NCBI GenBank assembly: GCA_009911035.1
Contig: QXWO01000056.1
Span: forward strand, 1 to 35,390
Source: Lachnospiraceae bacterium
Lineage (GTDB): Bacteria; Bacillota; Clostridia; Lachnospirales; Lachnospiraceae
DNA length: 35,390 nt
Direction of reading: 5' to 3'
This document shows, one piece after another, positions 15,844-23,767 of this stretch. The notes below the pieces were generated by a model that worked only from the letters and a program-made list of their open reading frames with translations, was not told the origin of the DNA and made no database searches. The position numbers were made by a program, and so were the translations under genes. The first letter of the stretch is position 1; each line of letters opens with the position of its first letter.

Positions 15844-17442
15844 ATGAAACTTATTTTTGTTGGGGCGGCCCATGAAGTGACAGGAAGCTGCCATTACTTA
15901 AACGCCTGCGGGAAGCATATACTGGTGGATTACGGTATGGAACAGGGAGTGAATGTATTTGAGAACTGTGAACTGCCGGTTCAGGAAGCCCTGATAGATT
16001 ATGTGCTGCTCACCCATGCCCATGTGGACCATTCGGGTATGATCCCCCTGCTTAGCGCGAGGGGGTTCCGGGGACAGATACTGACCACCAGGGCAACTGC
16101 TGATCTGTGCAGCATCATGCTTCGCGACTGTGCCCATATCCAGATGCAGGAGGCAGAGTGGAAAAACCGGAAAGCCAAGAGAAGTGCAGGGATAGATCCC
16201 CATCAGCCTGTCTATACCATGGAGGATGCGGATGCTGCAATAAAGCGGATCGTGCCTTGTGACTACGGGAAGGAGATAGAGCTGTGTGAAGGGATCAAAA
16301 TCCGGTTTACGGATGTAGGACATCTGCTTGGGTCTGCCAGCATTGAAGTGTGGGCAACAGAGGAAGGAAGTACCCGGAAAATCGTTTTTTCCGGCGATAT
16401 CGGAAACAAAAACCAGCCCCTTATCAAAGACCCGGCAAGGACAAAGGATGCAGACTTTGTAGTTATGGAGGCAACTTACGGTGACAGGCTCCACGCGGCA
16501 GAGAATCCTGATTACGTGAAAGAACTGGCAAAGATATTAAAAGAAACTTTTGACAAAGGGGGAAATGTAGTCATTCCTTCCTTTGCTGTGGGAAGAACCC
16601 AGGAAATTCTTTATTTTATACGGAAAATCAAAGAGGAAAAGCTGGTAAAGGGACATGAAGGCTTTCCTGTTTATGTGGACAGTCCGCTGGCAGTGGAAGC
16701 TACCGGGATCTTCCACAAAAATGAGATGAGCTGTTTTGACGAGGAAGCCATGAAACTTGTGAGGGCGGGAATCAACCCCATTTCTTTTCCTGGCCTTACG
16801 CTCTCTATTACCAGTAATGAATCAAAGGAAATCAACTTTAACAATACGCCTAAGGTCATCATATCCGCTTCGGGCATGTGCGAGGCGGGAAGAATCCGTC
16901 ATCATTTAAAGCATAACCTGTGGCGGCCGGAGTGTACCATTCTTTTTGTGGGCTATCAGGCTGTGGGAACTCTGGGAAGGATCTTGATCGAGGGAATCCA
17001 GGAAGTAAGGCTGTTTGGGGAGACCATTGACGTGCGGGCTTCCATCAGGACACTGGCAGGGCTGTCGGGACATGCAGATAAGGACGGGCTTTTAGAGTGG
17101 GTGGAAGGCTTTGAAGAAAAGCCCAGGCGGGTTTTCGTGGTGCATGGGGAAGATTCTGTATGCAAAGCATTTACAGAGTGTCTGCGCATGGAACATGGAA
17201 TCAATGCTTACGCACCTTATAGCGGGACGGAATTTAACCTGCTTACCAATAAGCTGGAATACGAAGCGGAGCCAATTCCCGTCAAGAAGAAAGCAAGGAC
17301 TGTTTCCGATGTATTTGTACGGCTCATGGCAGCAGGACAGAGACTTTTGGCAGTCATCCGCAAAAATGAGGGCGGCGCGAATAAGGATCTGGCCAAATTT
17401 GCCGACCAGATCAATTCCCTGTGCGATAAGTGGGATGCATGA
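15844..17442 (+). CDS. Metallo-beta-lactamase/beta-CASP RNA-processing exonuclease-like protein
   Basis: The 532-residue protein belongs to the CPSF73/RNase J-like branch of metallo-beta-lactamases that cut RNA. It has motif 2 THAHVDHSG with His58, His60, Asp62 and His63; HLLGSAS and SGDIGN for motifs 3 and 4; then the beta-CASP domain with MEATYGDR, SFAVGRTQEILYF, ISASGMCEAGRIRHHLKHNL, the metal-binding GLSGHAD and the closing VVHGE. No archaeal KH domains are present. After the conserved part a charged tail of about 75 residues follows. It should be a cytoplasmic Zn-dependent ribonuclease; the exact RNA substrate is not predictable. It is translated directly after the Rossmann-like protein behind GGAGG and is followed by thyA. 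Confidence 0.92.
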   Translation: MKLIFVGAAHEVTGSCHYLNACGKHILVDYGMEQGVNVFENCELPVQEALIDYVLLTHAHVDHSGMIPLLSARGFRGQILTTRATADLCSIMLRDCAHIQMQEAEWKNRKAKRSAGIDPHQPVYTMEDADAAIKRIVPCDYGKEIELCEGIKIRFTDVGHLLGSASIEVWATEEGSTRKIVFSGDIGNKNQPLIKDPARTKDADFVVMEATYGDRLHAAENPDYVKELAKILKETFDKGGNVVIPSFAVGRTQEILYFIRKIKEEKLVKGHEGFPVYVDSPLAVEATGIFHKNEMSCFDEEAMKLVRAGINPISFPGLTLSITSNESKEINFNNTPKVIISASGMCEAGRIRHHLKHNLWRPECTILFVGYQAVGTLGRILIEGIQEVRLFGETIDVRASIRTLAGLSGHADKDGLLEWVEGFEEKPRRVFVVHGEDSVCKAFTECLRMEHGINAYAPYSGTEFNLLTNKLEYEAEPIPVKKKARTVSDVFVRLMAAGQRLLAVIRKNEGGANKDLAKFADQINSLCDKWDA

Positions 17443-17511
17443 TAAAAACAGGGGATAAGAGCGGAGAAAATCCCTGCTCTTGCAAAAAAGCAATACGGAA
17501 ATGAGGATAAA

Positions 17512-18360
17512 ATGAGTTTAGCAGATGAAATATTTATCAATATGTGCAGGGATATTCTGGAGAACGGAACCAGCACCGAGGGGGAGAAGGTCCGGCCCCG
17601 TTGGGAGGACGGGACCCCGGCCTATACCATCAAGAAATTCGGGGTGGTGAACCGGTATGATTTGTCAAAAGAGTTTCCCATTATAACCTTAAGAAAGACG
17701 GCTTTAAAAAGTGCAACGGATGAAATGCTGTGGATATGGCAGCGCAAGTCCAACAATGTCCATGACTTAAAAAGCCATATCTGGGACGAATGGGCAGGGC
17801 CGGACGGCTCTATCGGCAAAGCCTACGGGTACCAGATGCAGGTAAAGCATCAGTACAAAGAGGGCATGATGGATCAGGTGGACAGGGTGATCTATGACCT
17901 TAAAAACAATCCCTTCAGCAGAAGGATCATGACCAATATTTATGTCCATCAGGACCTGCACGAGATGAATCTTTACCCCTGTGCTTACAGTATGACCTTT
18001 AATGTGACGCAGAAAAAGGGACAAGAGAAGCTCACCCTGAACGGAATCTTAAACCAGCGCTCACAGGACGTGCTCACGGCCAATAACTGGAATGTGGTAC
18101 AGTATGCGGTACTGCTCCATATGCTGGCCCAGGTATGTGATATGCAGGCAGGGGAGCTGGTGCATGTGATTGCGGACGCCCACATTTATGACAGGCATAT
18201 TTCCGTGATTAAAGAACTGATTGAGAGAACCCCTTATCCGGCCCCGGCATTTTGGCTGAATCCGGAGGTGAAGGATTTCTACCAGTTTACCACGGATGAT
18301 GTGGCAGTGGAAAATTATGTGGCGGGAGAACAGGTGAAGAATATTCCTGTTGCCATATAA
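17512..18360 (+). CDS. thyA: Thymidylate synthase (ThyA)
   Basis: The 282-residue enzyme converts dUMP to dTMP using methylene-tetrahydrofolate. The catalytic cysteine is Cys157 in NLYPCAYS; QRSQDV (182-187) carries the phosphate-binding Arg-Ser; NxxQY is NVVQY (194-198); IADAHIYDRH binds the nucleotide. The longer N-terminal part with LWIWQRKSNN and HIWDEW places it in the Bacillus ThyA-like subgroup of about 280 residues. AATGAGGATAAA precedes the ATG. It stands directly upstream of the dihydrofolate reductase gene, the usual pairing because thymidylate synthesis produces dihydrofolate. Confidence 0.97.
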   Translation: MSLADEIFINMCRDILENGTSTEGEKVRPRWEDGTPAYTIKKFGVVNRYDLSKEFPIITLRKTALKSATDEMLWIWQRKSNNVHDLKSHIWDEWAGPDGSIGKAYGYQMQVKHQYKEGMMDQVDRVIYDLKNNPFSRRIMTNIYVHQDLHEMNLYPCAYSMTFNVTQKKGQEKLTLNGILNQRSQDVLTANNWNVVQYAVLLHMLAQVCDMQAGELVHVIADAHIYDRHISVIKELIERTPYPAPAFWLNPEVKDFYQFTTDDVAVENYVAGEQVKNIPVAI

Positions 18361-18435
18361 GGTTGGGACTGTGGAAGCAGGCTGGCAGTGTTTGGGCAGG
18401 AATATAGGAATGACAAGAGAAAGGAGTCTGGCTGC

Positions 18436-18930
18436 ATGAATTTGATAGTGGCAGTGGATGAAAACTGGGCGATTGGCAGTAATGGAGATTTGCTAATCAG
18501 AATTCCGGCGGATCATAAATTTTTCCGGCAGGAGACTACCGGAAAGGTGGTGGTGCTGGGGAGAAAAACTTTAGAGACATTTCCCCAGGGGATGCCGCTT
18601 AAAAACCGCACGAATATTATTATGTCAACGAACCCGGCATATCAGGTGAAAGATGCGCTGGTGGTTCATGATGTGGAGGAACTGCTTGAAAAATTAAAGC
18701 AGTATGATTCAAGGGATGTGTATGTGGTAGGAGGGGAGAGCGTGTACAGACAGCTTCTTCCCTATTGTGACGTGGCTCATGTGACGAAAATCGACAGAGT
18801 GTATGCGGCGGACGCCTATTTCCCTGATCTGGATGAAATGCCGGAGTGGGAGGTGACGGCAGACAGTGAAGAACAGACGTATTTTGACACCACATACCAT
18901 TTCGTGAAGTATGAGAGAGTAAGCCGTTAA
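18436..18930 (+). CDS. dfrA: Dihydrofolate reductase
   Basis: The protein regenerates tetrahydrofolate from the dihydrofolate made by ThyA. ATG 18436 is chosen over an upstream in-frame start because AAGGAG lies ten bases before it and the product then begins MNLIVAVDENWAIGSNGDLL, the exact start of the DHFR fold. The 164 residues contain the NADPH-binding GRKTLETFP (about 43-51), VVGGESVYRQLL (about 98-109) and the final strand TTYHFVKYER. The acidic substrate-binding residue expected near position 27 is Asp in IPADHKFF. It is transcribed with thyA and ends at a strong terminator. Confidence 0.95.
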   Translation: MNLIVAVDENWAIGSNGDLLIRIPADHKFFRQETTGKVVVLGRKTLETFPQGMPLKNRTNIIMSTNPAYQVKDALVVHDVEELLEKLKQYDSRDVYVVGGESVYRQLLPYCDVAHVTKIDRVYAADAYFPDLDEMPEWEVTADSEEQTYFDTTYHFVKYERVSR

Positions 18931-18958
18931 TGAAATAGCTGCCCTTTGGGATGGAAAT

Positions 18959-18996
18959 AAGAGGCTGTAAACCGTCTGGTACTACAGCCTCTTTTT
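18959..18996 (+). terminator. Rho-independent terminator after dfrA
   Basis: AAGAGGCTGTA (18959-18969) pairs with TACAGCCTCTT (18983-18993), followed by a T run. It separates the thyA-dfrA unit from the convergent M56 gene and may work in both directions. Confidence 0.9.
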
Positions 18997-19021
18997 GTTA
19001 CAATAAGCTGGTTTGCGGAGC
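18992..19021 (+). repeat. Post-terminator motif, copy A
   Basis: Directly after the dfrA terminator the sequence continues TTACAATAAGCTGGTTTGCG and AGCGTG. Copies B (after ilvE) and C (after the 61-aa gene) share TTACAATAarCTGg in the same position relative to the T run. Confidence 0.6.
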
Positions 19022-19029
19022 GTGCAGGT

Positions 19030-20967
19030 TTAGCCGTATATTTCTTCATATATTACATGGTAAAACGCACTTTTGCCATCTGTGTGGGCTTTTGCCAGCC
19101 ATTTCTGCAGTTCATCAGTAGTCATATTCCATGCAATAATTGAGAACTCTGCGATGTTTCCTTCATTGTAACATTTTTCTGTATACTGCCGGATGGTATC
19201 TTCGGCAAGATAGTCCAGCAGGATGGAAAAGAATGCTACATTGCCGTCTTCATGGGCTTTGGAGGCATAAGAAATAATGGCATCTGTATCCATATATTTT
19301 ACGGCCACAGAGAAAAAAGCGTTGCGGCCGTCCCGGTATATGTTCTTGTAGTAAGTCTCCTGTGCGGCAGGATCCAGAAGGGGGAAAACCGCAGAAAATC
19401 GGCACAGCATTTCATTCTGGTAATATTCTTCTGCCAGAAGGTTTACATCTTTGCCTTCAATATTTTCAATGTCTGTGATCAAAGGCATTTCCAAAGCTGG
19501 GGTCCTGTTTGTATTTTTCAGATGATAAATCAGTCCGGCAATTGCGGAGGCGGCTTTTTCATCATGGGCATATTCTTTTACGGCATCGTCAAAGTATACG
19601 GTGACGGAGGAATTGTCTGCTAGTACCAAGGTTCGCTGGACGGGGTAGTATTTACTTAACTTTTCGTTTATATTCCAGCCCATTTCAATAATATGGGAAT
19701 CCATGTAAAAGCCCTCCTGGGTGTAATAGACCGTCCCGTCCCCTTCGCCTTTACCGGGAGAATCCTTTACCAAGAGTTCCTCTTTTTCCTGTTCAGGAAA
19801 AAATGTCTCGTCTGCCTCCGTTTCTATGTCATAATTGTTATTCTGTGCCTGGGGCGGGGCGGCGTATGCGCCAATTACCGTAAAGCAGGCGCATACGGCG
19901 GCTGTAGTAAGCACTGTGCATGTGGTAAGCAGTTTTGATTTCTTTTTTGATTCCATAATCGCACCTAACCTTTCTTTTATTTGTCTGGCGCCTTCTGTCA
20001 GTGTGACAGAGGCAAGGGAACTGCCATAGCCATTGTCTGCCTTTAAGAAAGAGAGCAGAGCATCTCCATAGGCAGCCTTTTCATTATGGTCCAGGGGAGC
20101 TGTGACCAGTTCATCGCAGGATAATTCACCTGTCCGGTTTATCTCCTTTGCCAGTAAATACAGGAAGGGATTGAACCAGTGGATGCACAGGACTATCTGC
20201 ACAAACCACTTGTAAAACATATCCTTACGTTTGTAATGGAGCAGTTCATGTGTAAAAATATAAGGCAATTTGTCTGGCGCTATCTTTTGATCCGGCAGAA
20301 TGATTTTGGGATGTATGAATCCGGTCATGACCGGAGAACCGGTCAAATGGTTCCGGTATAATTCAGCCCTTCTTTTGATATGCAGTTTTTCCTCGCATGC
20401 AGACAGCAGATTCAGTATGGCTATGTCTGATACTTCGGTATTCCCGGCTTTGGTACAGCGGATAAATTCCTGATAGACAGTTATTTTGCGGACCAGAAGT
20501 ATAAGTGCAGTCACTGCCCACAGGATAAAGAAACAGGTTCCCATAGAAGGGAAAGCCGTCAGAGGGCCGCTAATGGCGGCATTGTCGTCTGACATATTTG
20601 AATCTTCTTTGGTCCGGGAGGCTTTTGGCATTTCTGGTATTGCTATTTCCCTTTGCAGGTCTGGAAAAGCGTCCTCTATTGCGGCCGTCCAGAGACTAGA
20701 TACAGCTCCGCTTTGAAAAAAGCTGCTACTAAAAGAGGCCCGGTTTTCCCGTTCAATTACGGTTTCTGTACGGGCAAACAGGCTTCCGACAATTGTGGCT
20801 TCAGGCGAAAAGGGAAAAACAAACCGCAGGGCAACTATTGCCAGAATATAGTACTGCCAGCTTTTATTGAACCTGTTTTTGTAGAGCGGTTTTAATCCCA
20901 GTATAAGCAGAAAAAGCAGGGTGCCGGAAAGGGACAGGGACAGGAGGATCTTCATAAATTCATTCAT
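19030..20967 (-). CDS. M56 (BlaR1/MecR1-like) sensor metalloprotease with a repeat-containing C-terminus
   Basis: The 645-residue membrane protein has N-terminal spans (about 5-25, 38-55, 143-160), a cytoplasmic M56 zinc protease with HELLH (240-244) and the third-ligand region CDE (284-286), and a further span (about 345-368). In BlaR1 the protease cleaves the repressor BlaI when the outer sensor is triggered. Here the outer part (about 370-645) has no penicillin-binding STxK serine domain. Instead it ends with tandem 28-residue helical repeats starting at 517, 545, 573, 601 and 629, such as EDGNVAFFSILLDYLAED. The stimulus is therefore probably not a beta-lactam bound covalently. It overlaps the repressor gene by 8 bases and is cotranscribed with it. 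Confidence 0.9.
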   Translation of the reverse strand: MNEFMKILLSLSLSGTLLFLLILGLKPLYKNRFNKSWQYYILAIVALRFVFPFSPEATIVGSLFARTETVIERENRASFSSSFFQSGAVSSLWTAAIEDAFPDLQREIAIPEMPKASRTKEDSNMSDDNAAISGPLTAFPSMGTCFFILWAVTALILLVRKITVYQEFIRCTKAGNTEVSDIAILNLLSACEEKLHIKRRAELYRNHLTGSPVMTGFIHPKIILPDQKIAPDKLPYIFTHELLHYKRKDMFYKWFVQIVLCIHWFNPFLYLLAKEINRTGELSCDELVTAPLDHNEKAAYGDALLSFLKADNGYGSSLASVTLTEGARQIKERLGAIMESKKKSKLLTTCTVLTTAAVCACFTVIGAYAAPPQAQNNNYDIETEADETFFPEQEKEELLVKDSPGKGEGDGTVYYTQEGFYMDSHIIEMGWNINEKLSKYYPVQRTLVLADNSSVTVYFDDAVKEYAHDEKAASAIAGLIYHLKNTNRTPALEMPLITDIENIEGKDVNLLAEEYYQNEMLCRFSAVFPLLDPAAQETYYKNIYRDGRNAFFSVAVKYMDTDAIISYASKAHEDGNVAFFSILLDYLAEDTIRQYTEKCYNEGNIAEFSIIAWNMTTDELQKWLAKAHTDGKSAFYHVIYEEIYG

Positions 20968-21358
20968 GGTTTCCTTCCTTTCTTTGCTGCTTCTGCACCA
21001 TCCAGAAATCTTCGATTTCTTTCAGGTCGCCGGAGGAGATTATATCCTCTTGGAGCAGTGTGGATACCAGATTTTTAACGTTTCCGCCATAGATTCTGTC
21101 TAGGAAGCTGTGGGTCTGCATTGCTTGGTATTCCTGCTGTGTCACCAGCGCCGCATACTCATTGCGCCTGCCGATTTTGTTTGTTTTCAGAAACTTTTTG
21201 TCTATCAGCCGGGAAAGCAGCGTGAGCACAGTGTTTTTTTTCCATTCATTTTTTTCTTTTTCCAGTTCTTCCATGATGAAAGAATATAAAGCAGTCCCTC
21301 CATTTTTCCAGATAATATTCATAAGTACCAGTTCAGATTCAGAGATTTGCTGTGGCAT
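20960..21358 (-). CDS. BlaI/MecI/CopY family transcriptional repressor
   Basis: This 132-residue winged-helix repressor begins MPQQISESELVLMNIIWKNG, the BlaI/MecI N-terminal pattern, and carries the recognition helix region NTVLTLLSRLIDKKFLKTNK (about 38-58) with the wing RRNEYAALV. The C-terminal helices dimerise it. AGGAGG stands upstream of the start. The following gene encodes the matching M56 protease, which would inactivate it by cleavage. Two 21-bp direct repeats cover its promoter, which indicates autorepression of the pair. Confidence 0.95.
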   Translation of the reverse strand: MPQQISESELVLMNIIWKNGGTALYSFIMEELEKEKNEWKKNTVLTLLSRLIDKKFLKTNKIGRRNEYAALVTQQEYQAMQTHSFLDRIYGGNVKNLVSTLLQEDIISSGDLKEIEDFWMVQKQQRKEGNHE

Positions 21359-21373
21359 GATATCCTCCTTGTT

Positions 21374-21419
21374 TTATATTAACACTACGTAGGCATAATT
21401 ATATTAACATATTGTAGGC
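21374..21419 (-). promoter_or_regulatory. BlaI-type operators over the promoter of the repressor gene
   Basis: On the minus strand GCCTAC-N5-GTTAATATAA occurs twice (plus 21399-21419 and 21374-21394) with a 25-bp period. The first copy covers the -10 box TAATAT (21401-21406) and spacer of a promoter whose -35 is TTGCCA (21424-21429, 17-bp spacing). The second copy lies between the transcript start and the ribosome site and contains the palindrome CTACGTAG. Binding at both would block transcription. Confidence 0.75.
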
Positions 21420-21729
21420 CGATTGGCAATAGGTGAAATGAGATTTAGATTTGCCGCTGGACGGGTGGAATTTGTTTTATAGAGGGTGAATGATATGGTT
21501 TTTGGAAAATGGATTGATTATATGCAAAATATGTGATAATATCATTTTAAAGCATACGGTATTTTCTATTTATCAGGTTATCAGGCTTTCAGCCTTCTAA
21601 TGCCTGCCACTGGCCAAAGCAGGGCAGGTATCATGAAACTTCAAGAAATCTATGCTTTTTACCCAACTGATTTATGTTAAAGGCAGGAGGTTTCTGTGAA
21701 GAATCCTGCATGATTACAGGAGGAAGGAG
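21420..21729. other. Intergenic stretch upstream of the Rpn remnant
   Basis: I see no gene in these 310 bases. The left end holds the -35 box of the repressor promoter. The rest is A/T-rich, and the last part (from about 21680) has AGGAGG-like sites before the remnant's ATG. It may contain decayed N-terminal codons of the nuclease gene, but no frame is readable. Confidence 0.4.
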
Positions 21730-22288
21730 ATGGACACAAGGGTGAACTTTGGAACAGGGTTTGCAAGGAGGATGTCCGGCAGGCGGACAGTGTACAGGGA
21801 TTTGCTCCGCAGAACGCCTTTTGGCGTGAATTTTGCCATTGTGGGAATTGAGAACCAGGAGGAAATTGATTATGCCCGGCCCCTGCGGATTATGTGTTAT
21901 GACGCAGGAGAGTACGAGAGACAGGCATCCCGGATACGGAAGGAAGTCAGAAAGAAACACAAAGGGCTGTCACAAGGGGAATATCTGTACGGATTTAAGA
22001 AGAACAGCCGTTTGCCGCCCACTGTGACCTTTGTCCTGTATTATGGAGAAAATGTGTCAGGGATTAAGGGAATGGATAGAGGATGAGAGAAATGAGGGAA
22101 AGGCTGAGGGGAGAATGGAAGGAAAGATAGAAGGAAATGCTGAAACACTGATAAAAAGCGTGGAAACGGTGATGTTGAAATTCCACGTGGATTTATCCGA
22201 AGCCTGTGAAGGGGTGGGCACCACCCGGGAGGAATATTATAAGGCGAAAGATTATGTACAGAAGGAAACAGAAAAGAGAATGGAATGA
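21730..22288 (+). pseudogene. Rpn-family (PD-(D/E)XK, recombination-promoting) nuclease remnant
   Basis: The first frame (21730-22086) contains FGVNFAIVGIENQEEIDYAR and then EYLYGFKKNSRLPPTVTFVL, the nuclease core of the Rpn/transposase_31-like family common in Lachnospiraceae; the IENQ Glu and Gln belong to the PD-(D/E)XK active site. The N-terminal part with the catalytic Asp is missing. After YYGENV the frame shifts, and a second frame (22031-22288) supplies a charged EGKAEGRMEGKIEGNAETLI coiled coil and C-terminal tail typical of these proteins. About a hundred residues between core and tail are absent. The gene is thus truncated, deleted and frameshifted, although an AGGAGG site before ATG 21730 could still drive translation of the first piece. 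Confidence 0.75.
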
Positions 22289-22319
22289 CCGTAAGTAAGA
22301 TTAAGAGGCAGTCAGGAAG

Positions 22320-22499
22320 ATGAGTACATTGTGTTTGAACGCAAACTGCAGTGTGGAAGAAAAGATCGAAAATGCCATGAGAAACTTTGACTATGAAAGC
22401 GCCGGGTACTGCCTTGATACTTCCCCCAAAAGAATTATGTATTTATATCATGATCCGGAGCAGTATTTCAAATATATCTGTCCTGTACGCAGGCTGTAA
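22320..22499 (+). CDS. Small Cys-containing hypothetical protein
   Basis: A 59-residue frame from ATG 22320 reads MSTLCLNANCSVEEKIENAM and continues to DPEQYFKYICPVRRL, with four cysteines in total. The composition (Tyr-rich, with helical heptads) looks like a real protein, but the Shine-Dalgarno AGGA lies only two bases from the ATG, which is too close, and no later ATG is better. It sits between the Rpn remnant and ilvE. No family is recognised. Confidence 0.4.
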   Translation: MSTLCLNANCSVEEKIENAMRNFDYESAGYCLDTSPKRIMYLYHDPEQYFKYICPVRRL

Positions 22500-22526
22500 A
22501 AGTTAAATGGTGAAAGACACCCGCTA

Positions 22527-22555
22527 TTGACTTTTCACGGAAAAAGTATAATAAT
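22527..22555 (+). promoter_or_regulatory. Possible ilvE promoter
   Basis: TTGACT (22527-22532) is followed after 17 bases by AATAAT (22550-22555). A better TATAAT box lies only 14 bases from the -35, so the exact -10 is uncertain. The leader is about 50 bases, too short for a T-box riboswitch. Confidence 0.4.
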
Positions 22556-22610
22556 AAAAAAGGTTTATTTTATACTTATTTAGCAGATATTTTTGAGGGA
22601 GTGCGAGAGG

Positions 22611-23633
22611 ATGGAAAAGAAAAGTATTGACTGGGCAAATCTGGGATTTGGTTATGTCCAGACGGACTACAGATTCGTATCAAATTTTAAAGACGGCGCA
22701 TGGGATGAGGGCATTATGGCGCAGGACGCCAATATAGTCATTAGTGAGTGTGCATGTGTTTTACAATATGCGCAGACAGTATTTGAGGGTATGAAAGCTT
22801 ACACGACGGCAGACGGGCGTACCGTTACTTTCCGTCCCGACTTAAATGCAGAGAGGATGGAACAGAGCGCCAGACGTCTGGAGATGCCTGTTTTTCCAAA
22901 AGATAAATTTGTGGAAGCTGTGCTTAAAACAATTAAGGCAAATGAAGCTTATGTGCCTCCCTATGGAAGCGGCGCAACTTTGTATGTGCGTCCTTTTATG
23001 TTTGGAAGCAATGCGGTTATCGGCGTAAAGCCCGCAGACGAATATCAGTTCAGGGTATTCACAACTCCGGTAGGTCCCTATTTCAAAGGCGGTGTGAAGC
23101 CTCTCACTATCCGGGTATGCGATTTCGACAGGGCAGCGCCAAAGGGAACCGGGCACATTAAGGCAGGGCTGAATTATGCCATGAGTCTGTATGCGATCAT
23201 GGATGCACATAAAGAAGGATATGATGAGAATATGTATCTGGATGCCGCTACCAGAACGAAGGTAGAGGAAACAGGCGGGGCAAACTTCCTGTTTGTCACA
23301 AGGGATGGCAAGGTCGTAACGCCCAAATCAAACAGCATACTGCCTTCTATCACAAGGCGCTCTCTGATGCATGTGGCAAAGGAATACCTGGGTATGGAAG
23401 CCGAGGAGCGGGAGATTTACGTGGAGGAACTTGCTGATTTTGCAGAGTGCGGCCTGTGCGGTACGGCGGCGGTAATTTCCCCGGTAGGGAAGGTGGTTGA
23501 CCACGGGAAGGAGATCTGTTTCCCCAGCGGTATGACAGAAATGGGTCCTGTTACCAGAAAATTATATGAAACTCTTACCGGAATCCAGATGGGCACGATC
23601 AAAGCGCCCGAAGGCTGGGTTGTGGAAGTTTAA
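22611..23633 (+). CDS. ilvE: Branched-chain amino acid aminotransferase
   Basis: The 340-residue PLP enzyme interconverts leucine, isoleucine or valine and their 2-oxo acids with 2-oxoglutarate/glutamate. ATG 22611 (GGGAG nine bases before it) is preferred to the upstream TTG. The expected PLP lysine is Lys184 in GHIKAGLNYAMS. Other family blocks are QTVFEGMKAY, YVRPFMFG, VEETGGANFLFV and the substrate-loop/phosphate region CGLCGTAAVISPVG. The length and sequence match the type II form of about 340-350 residues found in Firmicutes and eukaryotes. It is a single-gene unit ending at a strong terminator. Confidence 0.95.
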   Translation: MEKKSIDWANLGFGYVQTDYRFVSNFKDGAWDEGIMAQDANIVISECACVLQYAQTVFEGMKAYTTADGRTVTFRPDLNAERMEQSARRLEMPVFPKDKFVEAVLKTIKANEAYVPPYGSGATLYVRPFMFGSNAVIGVKPADEYQFRVFTTPVGPYFKGGVKPLTIRVCDFDRAAPKGTGHIKAGLNYAMSLYAIMDAHKEGYDENMYLDAATRTKVEETGGANFLFVTRDGKVVTPKSNSILPSITRRSLMHVAKEYLGMEAEEREIYVEELADFAECGLCGTAAVISPVGKVVDHGKEICFPSGMTEMGPVTRKLYETLTGIQMGTIKAPEGWVVEV

Positions 23634-23670
23634 AGAGCTTAAGGAAACAGCAGCATTACATGAAAACAAA

Positions 23671-23706
23671 GGGCATTCAAGCCTGCGGGTTTGAATGCCC
23701 TTTTTC
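23671..23706 (+). terminator. Rho-independent terminator after ilvE
   Basis: GGGCATTCAA (23671-23680) pairs with TTGAATGCCC (23691-23700), followed by TTTTTC. It excludes upstream starts for the next gene. Confidence 0.92.
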
Positions 23707-23730
23707 TTACAATAAACTGATTTGCAAAGT
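23701..23730 (+). repeat. Post-terminator motif, copy B
   Basis: TTTTTCTTACAATAAACTGA followed by TTTGCAAAG matches copy A at 24 of 29 positions. A TATATT at 23730-23735 lies just downstream, so the motif may overlap the promoter of the nickel operon. Confidence 0.6.
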
Positions 23731-23767
23731 ATATTGGCATTTGGCCAGCAGGAAGGAGAGGAAAGAT

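Noticed and set aside
17443-17511. Terminator between the beta-CASP gene and thyA
   Set aside because: AAGAGC/GCTCTT pairs over six bases only and is followed by GCAAAAAAG, not a T run.
22500-22610. T-box or other riboswitch before ilvE
   Set aside because: The leader from the probable promoter is only about 50 bases and shows no T-box or terminator-antiterminator pair.
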